The position numbers and the translations under genes are program-made. The notes under the pieces were generated by a model. The model saw nothing but the letters and a program-made list of their open reading frames with translations, ran no database searches and was not told the DNA's origin. 64,000 bases of DNA, from NCBI RefSeq assembly GCF_026625825.1, contig NZ_CP113065.1:3781070-3845069 (forward strand). The letters are read 5' to 3'. Positions 8,741 to 17,270 of this stretch are shown here, in pieces. The stretch's first letter is position 1, and each line of letters opens with the position of its first letter. The stretch comes from Pseudoxanthomonas sp. SL93. Lineage in GTDB: Bacteria; Pseudomonadota; Gammaproteobacteria; Xanthomonadales; Xanthomonadaceae.

Positions 8741-9778
8741 ATGGATATCGCCGAACTCTTGGCGTTCTCGGTAAAGAACAAGGCATCGGACCTGCACCTG
8801 TCGGCAGGCCTGCCGCCGATGATCCGCGTGGATGGCGATGTACGCCGCATCAACATCCCGGCGCTGGACCACAAGCAGGTGCATGCGCTGGTGTACGACA
8901 TCATGTCGGACAAGCAGCGCCGCGACTTCGAAGAATTCCTCGAAGTCGACTTCTCGTTCGAGATCCCGTCGCTGGCGCGCTTCCGCGTCAACGCGTTCAA
9001 CCAGAACCGCGGCGCGGGTGCGGTGTTCCGTACCATTCCGTCGGAAGTGCTGACGCTGGAAGACCTGGGCTGCCCGCCGCTGTTCCGCGAGCTGATCAAC
9101 CAGCCGCAGGGCCTGATCCTGGTCACCGGCCCGACCGGCTCGGGCAAGTCGACCACGCTGGCGGCGATGATCGACCACATCAACAAGAACGAATACGGCC
9201 ACATCCTCAGCGTCGAGGACCCGATCGAATTCGTCCACACCTCGCAGAAGTGCCTGATCAACCAGCGCGAAGTGCACCGCGACACGCACGGCTTCAACGA
9301 AGCGCTGCGTTCGGCGCTGCGTGAGGATCCCGACTACATCCTGGTCGGCGAGTTGCGCGACCTGGAAACCATCCGCCTGGCGCTGACCGCCGCGGAAACC
9401 GGCCACCTGGTGTTCGCCACCCTGCACACCAGCTCGGCGGCCAAGACCATCGACCGCGTGATCGACGTGTTCCCCGCCGGCGAAAAGCCGATGGTGCGCT
9501 CGATGCTGTCCGAATCGCTGCGCGCGGTGATCTCGCAGGCGCTGCTGAAGAAGATCGGCGGTGGCCGCACGGCCGCGTGGGAAATCATGGTGGGCACGCC
9601 CGCCATCCGCAACCTGATCCGCGAGGACAAGGTGGCGCAGATGTATTCCGCCATCCAGACCGGCCAGCAGAACGGCATGATGACCCTGGACCAGCACCTG
9701 CAGGACCTGGTGAAGCGTGCCCTGATCACCCGCCAGCAGGCCAAGGAATACGCGAAGGACAAGCGGTTGTTCGAATAA
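8741..9778 (+). CDS. pilT: Type IV pilus retraction ATPase PilT
   Basis: PilT is the hexameric ATPase that depolymerises type IV pili and powers twitching and DNA uptake. The 345-residue product has an N-terminal PAS-like domain (M-D-I-A-E-L-L-A-F-S), a Walker A motif at 130-137 (G-P-T-G-S-G-K-S), the Asp box, Walker B (L-V-G-E-L-R-D), the His box (T-G-H-L-V-F-A-T-L-H-T) and the PilT-specific A-I-R-N-L-I-R-E motif. I chose the ATG at 8741 over a longer frame because of the standard MDIAELL start. Confidence 0.97.
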   Translation: MDIAELLAFSVKNKASDLHLSAGLPPMIRVDGDVRRINIPALDHKQVHALVYDIMSDKQRRDFEEFLEVDFSFEIPSLARFRVNAFNQNRGAGAVFRTIPSEVLTLEDLGCPPLFRELINQPQGLILVTGPTGSGKSTTLAAMIDHINKNEYGHILSVEDPIEFVHTSQKCLINQREVHRDTHGFNEALRSALREDPDYILVGELRDLETIRLALTAAETGHLVFATLHTSSAAKTIDRVIDVFPAGEKPMVRSMLSESLRAVISQALLKKIGGGRTAAWEIMVGTPAIRNLIREDKVAQMYSAIQTGQQNGMMTLDQHLQDLVKRALITRQQAKEYAKDKRLFE

Positions 9779-9787
9779 GCGTGTGCG

Positions 9788-9910
9788 TGGTGATTCGTGA
9801 TTAGTGATTCGTGATTTTTCAAACGCCGGGATTCTGATGAAGTGATGGAGTGAATGCGCGGTCGGGACATGCCGTTCCTGCGAATCACTGCTCACGAATC
9901 ACGAATCACG
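9788..9910. repeat. AATCACGAATCAC-family inverted repeat between pilT and pilU
   Basis: The left arm (9789-9815) is a run of GTGATTCGTGATTAGTGATT-like units. The right arm (about 9890-9909) carries the complementary CGAATCACTGCTCACGAATC and ACGAATCACGG units. The arms are inverted and about 75 bp apart. The same words recur between sufC and sufB at 63668-63772. The element sits inside an operon, so it will be in the transcript. Confidence 0.8.
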
Positions 9911-9925
9911 GCTCCTCCAGGAGCC
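9910..9925 (+). promoter_or_regulatory. Hairpin covering the pilU ribosome-binding site
   Basis: GGCTCC-TCCA-GGAGCC forms a six-base-pair stem. The only good Shine-Dalgarno sequence of pilU (AGGAG, 9919-9923) is in its right arm, six bases before the ATG at 9930. Pairing would hide the site, so translation may depend on unfolding or on ribosomes from upstream. Confidence 0.5.
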
Positions 9926-9929
9926 ACCC

Positions 9930-11060
9930 ATGAGCACCATCGACTTCACCTCCTTCCTCAAGCTGATGGCGCACCAGAAGGCGTCGGACCTGTTCATCAC
10001 CTCCGGCATGCCGCCGTCCATCAAGGTGCACGGCAAGATCTCGCCGATCACGCAGACGCCGTTGACCAGCCAGCAGTCGCGCGACCTGGTGCTGAACGTG
10101 ATGACGCCGTCGCAGCGCGAGGAGTTCGAAAAGACCCACGAGTGCAACTTCGCCATCGGCGTGGCCGGCGTGGGCCGCTTCCGCGTGAGCTGCTTCTACC
10201 AGCGCAACCAGGTGGGCATGGTGCTGCGTCGCATCGAGACGCGCATCCCCACCATCGAAGAGCTGAACCTGCCGCCGGTCATCAAGACGCTGGCCATGAC
10301 CAAGCGCGGCATCATCATCTTCGTCGGTGCCACGGGTACGGGTAAGTCCACCTCGCTGGCGGCGATGATCGGCTACCGCAACCAGAATTCCACCGGCCAC
10401 ATCATCACCATCGAAGACCCCATCGAGTTCGTGCACAAGCACGAGGGCTGCATCATCACGCAGCGCGAAGTGGGCATCGACACCGACAGCTGGGACGCGG
10501 CGCTGAAGAACACCCTGCGCCAGGCGCCCGACGTCATCATGATCGGCGAAGTGCGCACGCGCGAAGGCATGGACCACGCCATCGCCTTCGCCGAAACCGG
10601 CCACCTGGTGCTGTGCACGCTGCACGCCAACAACGCCAACCAGGCGATGGACCGCATCATCAACTTCTTCCCGGAAGACCGCCGCACCCAGCTGCTGATG
10701 GACCTGTCGCTGAACCTGAAGGGCGTGGTGGCGCAGCAGCTGATCCCCACGCCGGACGGCAAGGCGCGCCGCGTGGCGATGGAAATCCTGCTGGGCACGC
10801 CGCTGGTGCAGGACTACATCCGCGACGGCGAAGTGCACAAGCTGAAGGAAGTGATGAAGGAGTCCACCAACCTGGGCATGAAGACTTTCGACCAGGCGCT
10901 GTTCGAGCTGTACCAGGCCGGCGAGATCAGCTACGAGGACGCGCTGCGCTTCGCCGACTCGCAGAACGAAGTGCGCCTGCGCATCAAGCTGGCCCAGGGC
11001 GGCGACGCCCGCACGCTGGCGCAGGGCCTGGACGGCGTGGAGATCGCGGAAGTCCGCTGA
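9930..11060 (+). CDS. pilU: Type IV pilus ATPase PilU
   Basis: PilU is the accessory retraction motor that works with PilT. The 376-residue product has the same architecture: N-terminal domain, Walker A (G-A-T-G-T-G-K-S-T), Walker B (I-G-E-V-R-T), and the His box (T-G-H-L-V-L-C-T-L-H-A-N). The A-I-R-N-L-I-R-E motif of PilT is replaced by a P-L-V-Q-D-Y-I-R-D segment, which is typical of PilU. It follows pilT by 151 bp containing an inverted repeat and an SD-masking hairpin, so the two are probably co-transcribed but may be translated unequally. Confidence 0.96.
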   Translation: MSTIDFTSFLKLMAHQKASDLFITSGMPPSIKVHGKISPITQTPLTSQQSRDLVLNVMTPSQREEFEKTHECNFAIGVAGVGRFRVSCFYQRNQVGMVLRRIETRIPTIEELNLPPVIKTLAMTKRGIIIFVGATGTGKSTSLAAMIGYRNQNSTGHIITIEDPIEFVHKHEGCIITQREVGIDTDSWDAALKNTLRQAPDVIMIGEVRTREGMDHAIAFAETGHLVLCTLHANNANQAMDRIINFFPEDRRTQLLMDLSLNLKGVVAQQLIPTPDGKARRVAMEILLGTPLVQDYIRDGEVHKLKEVMKESTNLGMKTFDQALFELYQAGEISYEDALRFADSQNEVRLRIKLAQGGDARTLAQGLDGVEIAEVR

Positions 11061-11158
11061 CGTCCCGCGCCAGGCATCCTCCGGAAAGGGGCGGGCGACC
11101 ACCCCTTTTTCGTGGGCGGCTGTCCGCCTTGTCGCCGTGAAGTGCCGGAAGGCGGTGC

Positions 11159-11474
11159 TGCCGGAGAAATTTTCTCCGTCGGCCGGGAAACTTTCCTCGC
11201 CGTCGCACCAGAAAGGTCCGTCGTCGGAGAAATTTTCCTCGTCATCTCACCTTCAAGCCTGGGCGTCGGAGAAATTTTCCTCGTCATCTCACCTTCAAGC
11301 CTCGACGTCGAAGAAATTTTCCTCGTCGTCTCACCTTGGAGCCTCGGCGTCGGCGTAGTTTTCTTCGTCATGGCACATGAAAGCCTTGGCGCCGAGGAAA
11401 ATTTCCTCGTCATGGCACATCAACGCCTCGGCATCGAGGAAAATGGCTTCGTCATCTCACCTCGACGCCCTGCC
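11159..11474. repeat. Array of seven 42-bp tandem repeats plus a partial unit
   Basis: Full units begin at 11181, 11223, 11265, 11307, 11349, 11391 and 11433. A partial unit of about 22 bp precedes them. The two most alike units (11223 and 11265) differ only in their last few bases; outer units are more diverged. Each unit holds an A/T-rich near-palindrome such as GAGGAAAATTTCCTC followed by a TCATCTCACC or TCATGGCAC box. Because 42 is divisible by three, the plus-strand frames stay open through the array. It fills the gap between the convergent pilU and tag genes. Confidence 0.9.
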
Positions 11475-11627
11475 GCCGCCCCTGGAAGGTGTGTTGCCTG
11501 GGTCATGTTCCTCGCTGTCACACGGGGGAGCCACGCGGGCCGGGTGGGCGCAATGCGCCGGAGGGCCGTGCCTGTCATCACCCCGGATCCCGACTGTGGC
11601 TCTGGGCCCGGGCGCTACGACCGCGGA
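11475..11627. other. Intergenic remainder after the 42-bp array
   Basis: Together with the array, the stretch from 11061 to 11627 is the longest part of the window without a recognised gene. Between 11475 and 11627 I see no repeat unit, no convincing terminator and no ORF with family resemblance. Open frames from the array run through it but then read tag antisense. Confidence 0.5.
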
Positions 11628-12170
11628 CTACGCCTGCCTGCGCATCCACGCCGGCTTGTGCCGGGCGGCGCGCTTGAACGCGGGGCAGCCTTCGTGGTGT
11701 GCGCCGGGCAGGTAGCCCAGGCTCATCAGGAACTCGTTGGTGATCTCGCCGCCGGTGAAGCGGAAGGTCTTCTTGAACAGCTTGACCCACGCCGCCTTGT
11801 CCAGCGGGTGGTGCGCGTCGAGCCATTCCGCGAAGCCGCCGTGGCTCTTCCGCAACTCCCTGATGACCTGTGCGTTGTGGATGGCGGCGTCCACCTTCAA
11901 GCGGTTGCGGATGATGCCGGCGTCGGCCATCAGGCGGGCGCGGTCCTTGTCGCCGTAGCGGGCCACCTTGTCCACGTCGAATCCGCTGTAGGCCGCACGG
12001 AAGCCATCGCGCTTCCTCAGCATGGTTTCCCAGCTGAGGCCGGCCTGGTTGATTTCCAGCAGCAGGCGTTCGAACAGCACCGACTCCTCGCGCTGCGGGA
12101 AGCCGTACTCGTGGTCGTGGTAGGGGCCGTGCAGGGGATGCCCGGGGGCGATATCGCAGTAGGTCGGCAT
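11628..12170 (-). CDS. tag: DNA-3-methyladenine glycosylase I
   Basis: Tag excises 3-methyladenine from alkylated DNA as the first step of base-excision repair. The 180-residue protein begins M-P-T-Y-C and has Y-H-D-H-E-Y-G-F-P, equivalent to the family's Y-H-D-x-E-W-G-V-P. It also has the substrate-pocket E-I-N-Q-A-G-L-S-W segment and a C-terminal H-H-E-G-C. The Cys and His at both ends match the zinc-binding site of E. coli Tag. The ATG at 12170 is chosen because it starts the conserved region. The gene is divergent from algH. Confidence 0.9.
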   Translation of the reverse strand: MPTYCDIAPGHPLHGPYHDHEYGFPQREESVLFERLLLEINQAGLSWETMLRKRDGFRAAYSGFDVDKVARYGDKDRARLMADAGIIRNRLKVDAAIHNAQVIRELRKSHGGFAEWLDAHHPLDKAAWVKLFKKTFRFTGGEITNEFLMSLGYLPGAHHEGCPAFKRAARHKPAWMRRQA

Positions 12171-12304
12171 GCGGCGGCGGTGCTCCGGGAAGGCGGCGGC
12201 GACGCCGGGCGTCGCATCGAACGCCCAGTGTAGGCCGTGAACGCGGGCAGGTGCTGTCCGCGAGGCCCGGTCCGCGACGGACGTCGGCGGGCTAGAATGG
12301 CCGC

Positions 12305-12871
12305 ATGCAAGACGCCCCCACACCCCTTGCCAACCAGCTGTTGATCGCGTCCCCGGCGCTGTCGGACCCCAATTTCGCGCGCAGCGTCACCCTGATCTGC
12401 CAGCACGACGACGAGGGGGCGATGGGCGTGGTGGTGAACCGCGCCTCCGAGTACACGCTGGGCGAGGTGCTGCGGCAGATGAACCTGGAAAGCCACGATC
12501 CCGGACTGGGTTCCCAGCGGGTGCTCAGTGGCGGCCCGGTGCACCCGGAGCGCGGCTTCGTGCTGCATGACGGCGGCCGCGCCTGGGAATCGACGCTGGA
12601 AGTGGCCGACGGCCTCTACCTGACCACCTCGCGCGACATCCTGGAAGCCATGGCCGTGGGCGATGGCCCCACCAACGCGGTGGTCGCGCTGGGCTGCGCC
12701 GGCTGGGGTGCCGGGCAGCTGGAATACGAACTGGGCGAGAACAGCTGGCTGACCGCACCGGCCGACGCCGAGCTGCTGTTCGCGCTGCCGCTGGAGCAGC
12801 GCTGGCAGGCGGCCGGCCACCGCATCGGCGTGGACATGACCCTGTTGACCGATTACAGCGGCCACGCATGA
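12305..12871 (+). CDS. algH: YqgE/AlgH family protein
   Basis: The 188-residue product matches the YqgE/AlgH family along its whole length: [19 protein letters not shown] and [13 protein letters not shown]. AlgH was named for an effect on alginate genes in Pseudomonas, but its molecular function is not known. A TAGAAT -10-like box at 12293-12298 lies only seven bases before the ATG, so the mRNA may have almost no leader. It is followed by ruvX and pyrB, a conserved gammaproteobacterial order. Confidence 0.93.
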   Translation: MQDAPTPLANQLLIASPALSDPNFARSVTLICQHDDEGAMGVVVNRASEYTLGEVLRQMNLESHDPGLGSQRVLSGGPVHPERGFVLHDGGRAWESTLEVADGLYLTTSRDILEAMAVGDGPTNAVVALGCAGWGAGQLEYELGENSWLTAPADAELLFALPLEQRWQAAGHRIGVDMTLLTDYSGHA

Positions 12872-12953
12872 CGCCAACCCCGCCCGGCCTGGATACGCGC
12901 CCTGCACGCCGACCGGTGCAGGATCGCGGTGTTCGCCGCGGGAGGCGCTGCGC

Positions 12954-13403
12954 ATGAAGCTGGATGGCACCGTGCTGGGGTTCGACGTGGGCGCGCGCCG
13001 CATCGGCGTGGCGGTGGGCAGTGCCTTCGGTACCGGCGCGCGGGCGCTGGCGGTCATCGACGTGCACGCCAACGGGCCGGACTGGCTGGCCATCGACCGG
13101 CTGCACGCCGAATGGAAGCCCGACGGCCTGGTGGTCGGCGACCCGATGACGCTGGAAGGCGGCGACCAGCCCATCCGCAAGCGCGCGCATGCCTTCGCCC
13201 GCGAACTTCGCACCCGCTACGGCCTGCCGGTGGTGCTGGTGGACGAGCGCACCAGTTCCGTCGAGGCCTCGCAGCGCTTCGCCCTGGACCGCGCCGAAGG
13301 CCGCAAGCGCCGTCGCGACGCCGCGGCACTGGACGCGGTGGCCGCGGCCGTCATCATCGAACGCTGGCTGGCCGCGCCGCACGACGCGACCCAGGTCACC
13401 TGA
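12954..13403 (+). CDS. ruvX: RuvX/YqgF, RNase H-fold nuclease (16S rRNA maturation)
   Basis: This 149-residue protein has the YqgF fold: N-terminal G-F-D-V-G-A-R-R-I-G-V-A with a catalytic aspartate, V-V-G-D-P (near residue 62), V-D-E-R-T-S-S and a C-terminal D-A-A-A-L-D-A-V-A-A segment with the last acidic residue. Known members process the 5' end of pre-16S rRNA. The usual name, Holliday-junction resolvase, is historical. A GGGAGG ribosome-binding site precedes the ATG. It lies between algH and pyrB. Confidence 0.93.
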   Translation: MKLDGTVLGFDVGARRIGVAVGSAFGTGARALAVIDVHANGPDWLAIDRLHAEWKPDGLVVGDPMTLEGGDQPIRKRAHAFARELRTRYGLPVVLVDERTSSVEASQRFALDRAEGRKRRRDAAALDAVAAAVIIERWLAAPHDATQVT

Positions 13404-13424
13404 TTCTTCTCCCTGTGATAGCAC

Positions 13425-14369
13425 ATGACCCAACAACTTGATTCGGATGGACGCCTGCAGCACCTGCTGACCTTGGAAGGCCTGCCCCGCGAAACCCTCT
13501 GCCGCCTGCTGGACCGGGCCGGGCAGATCCGCGACGCGGCGCTGGGCCGCACGCCACGCCGGCAGGTGCTGGACGGCACCACCGTGTGCACGCTGTTCTT
13601 CGAGCCTTCCACCCGCACGCGCAGTTCGTTCCATATCGCGGCCCACCGGCTGGGTGCGGACGTGCTGAACGTGGATGCCTCCACCTCGTCCACGCGCAAG
13701 GGCGAAACCGCGCGCGACACGCTGCGCAACCTGGAAGCGATGGGCGTGCGCGGCTTCATCGTGCGCCATGCCGAGGACGGCGCGGTCGCCGCGCTGGCGC
13801 GGGAAGCGGGCGAGGGCACCACGCTGATCAATGCCGGCGATGGCCGCAGCGCGCATCCCACCCAGGGATTGCTGGACGTGCTGACCATCCGCCAGGCCAA
13901 GGGCGCGGACTTCTCGCGACTGAAGATCCTGATCGTCGGCGACGTGAAGCATTCACGCGTGGCGCGCTCGGACCTGCACGCGCTGCACACGCTGGGCGCG
14001 GGCGAGATCCGCGTCTGCGGGCCGCGATCGCTGCTGCCCGACGACGGCACGCTGGCGGGCTGCCAGGTCGGCCAGGACGTCGACGCCATGCTGGAAGGCG
14101 TGGATGCGGTGATGATGCTGCGGCTGCAGCGCGAGCGCATGGAAGAAGGGCTGGTGGCGTCGCTGGAGGATTACCACCGCGACTACGGCCTGACCGCGAC
14201 GCGGCTGGCGCGTGCGGCGAAGGATGCGGTGGTGCTGCATCCCGGCCCGATCAACCGCGGCGTGGAGATCACCGACGACGTCGCCGACGGCCCGCAGTCG
14301 CTGGTGCTGCGCCAGGTCAGCAACGGCGTGGCCATCCGCATGGCGGTGCTGGAAACGCTGCTGACCTGA
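13425..14369 (+). CDS. pyrB: Aspartate carbamoyltransferase, catalytic chain
   Basis: PyrB joins carbamoyl phosphate and aspartate in pyrimidine synthesis. The 314-residue protein has the carbamoyl-phosphate site F-F-E-P-S-T-R-T-R-S-S-F, the 80s loop S-T-S-S-T-R-K-G-E-T, H-P-T-Q-G-L-L-D and the H-P-G-P-I-N-R-G-V-E-I motif. No pyrI regulatory chain is adjacent, consistent with class A/B enzymes. It starts 21 bp after ruvX and converges on the diguanylate cyclase gene. Confidence 0.96.
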   Translation: MTQQLDSDGRLQHLLTLEGLPRETLCRLLDRAGQIRDAALGRTPRRQVLDGTTVCTLFFEPSTRTRSSFHIAAHRLGADVLNVDASTSSTRKGETARDTLRNLEAMGVRGFIVRHAEDGAVAALAREAGEGTTLINAGDGRSAHPTQGLLDVLTIRQAKGADFSRLKILIVGDVKHSRVARSDLHALHTLGAGEIRVCGPRSLLPDDGTLAGCQVGQDVDAMLEGVDAVMMLRLQRERMEEGLVASLEDYHRDYGLTATRLARAAKDAVVLHPGPINRGVEITDDVADGPQSLVLRQVSNGVAIRMAVLETLLT

Positions 14370-14389
14370 GGCCAGCTTGCGGCGGGCGC

Positions 14390-15982
14390 TCAGTCTTCCG
14401 CCGCCACCACGCGGTTCTTGCCGTCCTGCTTGGCGCGGTACATGGTGCGGTCGGCGCGCGCGAGCAGGTCTTCCTGGGATTCGCCGGGCCGCCAGCGCGC
14501 GACGCCGGCGCTGAAGCTCACCGCCAAGGTCTGCCCCTGGTGCTGCAGCGGCCGCTGCACCAGCCGCGTGCGCAGGCGTTCCAGCGTGCCCATCGCTTCC
14601 AGGAACGGCGTGTCGGGCAGCAGCAGCACGAACTCCTCGCCCCCGAAACGCGCCACCGCATCGCTGCCGCGCAGGGTGGCGCGGGCGACGGCGACCACGT
14701 GGCACAGCGCTGCGTCGCCGCCCTGGTGGCCATGGGTGGCGTTGATCTGGCGGAAGTCGTCCAGGTCCAGCATGGCCAGGCACATGGTCTGGCCGCTGCG
14801 CAGCGCACGCACCGATTCGCGCTTGAACAGTTCGTCGAAGCCGCGCCGGTTCAGCGCTTCGGTCAGCTGGTCCACGCGGACCAGGGTGGATACCGACTGC
14901 AGTTCTTCTTCCAGGTCGGCGACGCGCTGTTCGGCTTCCTCGGCCTCGCGGCGCGCGGCCAGCAGGTTGTCGCGCGTCTTCAGCGCCTGCGCCTGCAGCT
15001 GCTCGGTGTCGTGCAGGATGTCCTCCATGCGCTTGCCCAGCTCGGCGATGCTGCGGCTGTCGCGGATGGCCTGCACGTGGAAGGTGATGCGGTCGTGGAA
15101 TTCGCCGGTGCTGCTGGCCATGCCATCCAGCCGTTCGACGAAGGTCACCATCATGTCCTTCATCGCCGTCTTCGAATCGGCGATGCCCTGCTTCAGCAGG
15201 CCCTGCTTGTAGATCACCTCGCGCAGGCCGGCGCGCGTCTGCTCCAGCGCGGTGCGGTCCAGCGGGCCGGACAGCAGTTCGCGCACGGCGGCGATCTGGT
15301 CCTGCAGCCAGCTGCCGTCCTCCAGCAGCTCGCCGACGTTTTCCAGCAGCAGGTCGAACAGGCTGCGCATCAGATCCTGCGCATCGGTGACCTCGTGCGT
15401 GCGCAGGCCCACCTGGTGGCACAGGTCGCGCAGGTCGGTGGACAGCGTTTCAAGGGACTGCGTGGGCTGCCACTGCTTCACGCGGCCGACCATCGCATGC
15501 GTTTGCGGCAGCAGCGCGGCGTCGTCGCGCAGCAGCGATTCCATCGCCACCGCCAGCGTGTGGTGCAGCAGGTCGCGCAGCTGTTCGGCTTCGCCGGCGA
15601 CCGGCTCGTCCTGGATGGTGCGGATGTACTTGTCCACCAGCTGCCGGAGGGCGCGGCCATAGCGGGCCCAGTCGCCGTCGGCATGCGCCGACTGCAGGCG
15701 CTGGCCCATGCCGCGCAGTTCGCCCGGCAGGCCGGCCACGCCGTCGGCGAAGGCCGACAGCAGGCTGGCGGGCTCCAGCGCGTGGGCAAACAGGGCGTGC
15801 AGCTGGGCCGGGCTGATGCTGGGCAAGGACATGCCGACGGGGGACGGGACCGTCGCCAGGTCGGTGGAGGTACTGGCCGGCTTCTCCTGGCGGCGCGGCC
15901 ACAGGCGGCGCAGGCCGCTGGTCAGGCCGGGGGAGGCATCAGCGGAGTCGGGCAGGGCGCGGGGGGGCTTGGCCACGGGCAC
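14390..15982 (-). CDS. Soluble diguanylate cyclase with coiled-coil N-terminus
   Basis: The C-terminal GGDEF domain (about residues 365-530) has an intact active site R-F-G-G-E-E-F (GGEEF at about 447). A product-inhibition I-site R-G-S-D sits five residues before it, so it probably makes c-di-GMP under feedback control. The first 360 residues are mostly helical, with no membrane segment. They include a likely coiled coil (E-A-E-E-A-E-Q-R-V-A-D-L-E-E-E-L) just before the GGDEF domain and no sensor domain I recognise. The start is a GTG at 15982; an ATG 50 codons in (15832) is an alternative. Confidence 0.9.
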   Translation of the reverse strand: MPVAKPPRALPDSADASPGLTSGLRRLWPRRQEKPASTSTDLATVPSPVGMSLPSISPAQLHALFAHALEPASLLSAFADGVAGLPGELRGMGQRLQSAHADGDWARYGRALRQLVDKYIRTIQDEPVAGEAEQLRDLLHHTLAVAMESLLRDDAALLPQTHAMVGRVKQWQPTQSLETLSTDLRDLCHQVGLRTHEVTDAQDLMRSLFDLLLENVGELLEDGSWLQDQIAAVRELLSGPLDRTALEQTRAGLREVIYKQGLLKQGIADSKTAMKDMMVTFVERLDGMASSTGEFHDRITFHVQAIRDSRSIAELGKRMEDILHDTEQLQAQALKTRDNLLAARREAEEAEQRVADLEEELQSVSTLVRVDQLTEALNRRGFDELFKRESVRALRSGQTMCLAMLDLDDFRQINATHGHQGGDAALCHVVAVARATLRGSDAVARFGGEEFVLLLPDTPFLEAMGTLERLRTRLVQRPLQHQGQTLAVSFSAGVARWRPGESQEDLLARADRTMYRAKQDGKNRVVAAED

Positions 15983-16108
15983 ACGGCCACGTCGGCCGCC
16001 GGAAAGGGGATGCCGGTTTATCGGCCGCGAACGCGGTCAGTTGAGGCCCGGCGCGACCGGGAAGCGCGGCCGTGACGAATTCGTGATCGCGGTGCGGTCG
16101 AAACGGCG

Positions 16109-16396
16109 TCAGGGGGCCGGATCGTGGCCGGCGGGGAACCGCTGCAGCGCGTCCTGGATGATGGCGAGCTGTTCGATCGCCTCCGGGTGGCCCTCGGCGG
16201 CGGCCTGGCGCACGTCGTCCAGGCTGGGGTGCGGCACGATCATCAGCAGGTTGCCGCACTGCGGGCAGGCGTAGTCGGTCACCTGGTCGTGCAGCTCCAT
16301 CGCCATGGCGCGGCTGTCGCCTTCCCACCCGCAGGGGCAGGCCAGGCGGCGGGTGCGCCAATCGGCGGTGAAATAGCTGGGGATGAGTTCGGACAT
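16109..16396 (-). CDS. Small zinc-ribbon protein
   Basis: A 95-residue protein with two Cys pairs, C-P-C-G-W near residue 20 and C-P-Q-C-G near residue 44, that should form one zinc ribbon. The C-terminal half is helical and acidic. It has no signal peptide. I do not recognise a named family. It lies 14 bp downstream of the lipoprotein hydrolase gene on the same strand, so the two may be co-transcribed. The Cys pattern and proper start support it as real. Confidence 0.7.
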   Translation of the reverse strand: MSELIPSYFTADWRTRRLACPCGWEGDSRAMAMELHDQVTDYACPQCGNLLMIVPHPSLDDVRQAAAEGHPEAIEQLAIIQDALQRFPAGHDPAP

Positions 16397-16410
16397 GCGA
16401 TGCGTCCGCG

Positions 16411-17208
16411 TCAGCGGCGTTGCGAGAACAGCCAGTCCCACATCGGCGCATGCGCGTAGGTGGCATCCCAGCTGTTGTGGTTCGCGTCGGGGAATTCCGT
16501 GTAGCGTGCATCGCGCGCGCCTGCGGCTTCCAGCGCGGCCGCCATGCGGCGCGACTGTGCCGGCGGCACGGCTTCGTCCTTGCCGCCGTGGAAGATCCAC
16601 ACGGGGACGTCCTTCAGCCGTTGCGCGGCGGCTGCGAAAGGATCGGCGGCACCGGCCACGCTGTGCGCGTTCATGCCGGGGCGCTGGTCGGTCCAGTCCA
16701 CGGTGATGCCGCCGCAGACCGGCACCAGCGCGGCGAAGCGCGTCGGCTGCTGCAGGGCGAGTTCCCACGTACCGTAACCGCCCATCGAGATGCCGGTGAG
16801 ATAGGCGCGGTCGGGGTCGCCGTTGAACTCGCGCGTCGCCGCCTCCAGCGCCGCGAAGGCGATGGGGCCGGCCGTCTGCGTCCACTCGGTGTCGTCCGGC
16901 GCCTGCGGGAACACGACGAGGGCGGGGAAGTCCGCCGCATGCTGCCGCACGTACGGGCCCAGTCCGGCCATCGTCTGCCTGGCTCCGTCGCTGCCACGCT
17001 CACCCGAGCCGTTGAGGAACAGCACCACCGGCAGCGTGTCGTGGCGGAAGCGCGCGGCGGGCACGAACACCTGGTAGCGGTGGGTCTGGCCGTCCAGCGT
17101 GAGCTCTCGCGAAACGAATTCGCCGGTCGGATTCAGGGGAGGCGTGGTGGTGCAGGCAGTCATCAGGATCAGCAGCATGCCCAGGCAGGCAGTGGCAAGG
17201 AAGCGCAT
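16411..17208 (-). CDS. Lipoprotein alpha/beta hydrolase (predicted esterase/peptidase)
   Basis: The 265-residue product starts with a lipoprotein signal (M-R-F-L-A...L-M-T-A-C, lipobox Cys near residue 20). The mature part is an alpha/beta hydrolase of the PHB-depolymerase/predicted peptidase type, with an oxyanion region V-V-L-F-L-N-G-S-G-E-R-G, the nucleophile elbow G-I-S-M-G-G-Y-G, a later acid in H-G-G-K-D and the histidine in D-A-N-H-N-S-W. Substrate unknown; by topology it acts in the periplasm or on the cell surface. I chose the ATG at 17208 for the signal peptide. Confidence 0.85.
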   Translation of the reverse strand: MRFLATACLGMLLILMTACTTTPPLNPTGEFVSRELTLDGQTHRYQVFVPAARFRHDTLPVVLFLNGSGERGSDGARQTMAGLGPYVRQHAADFPALVVFPQAPDDTEWTQTAGPIAFAALEAATREFNGDPDRAYLTGISMGGYGTWELALQQPTRFAALVPVCGGITVDWTDQRPGMNAHSVAGAADPFAAAAQRLKDVPVWIFHGGKDEAVPPAQSRRMAAALEAAGARDARYTEFPDANHNSWDATYAHAPMWDWLFSQRR

Positions 17209-17270
17209 GGCAGTCGCGATGGGAGGGGATACGTGCAGCATACCCCGTCGAGGGCGGCCGGGCCTGCGTT

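Noticed and set aside
11159..11474. CRISPR-like array
   Set aside because: Units are contiguous 42-bp tandem repeats without unique spacers, and no cas genes are near.
11112..12233. Plus-strand open frame through the 42-bp array
   Set aside because: It has no clear ribosome-binding site and continues antisense through tag. The array keeps it open only because 42 is a multiple of three. Kept as an open question in the findings, not as a gene.
13586..16075. Plus-strand open frame of about 830 codons
   Set aside because: It reads pyrB out of frame and the diguanylate cyclase antisense; both of those genes are well supported.
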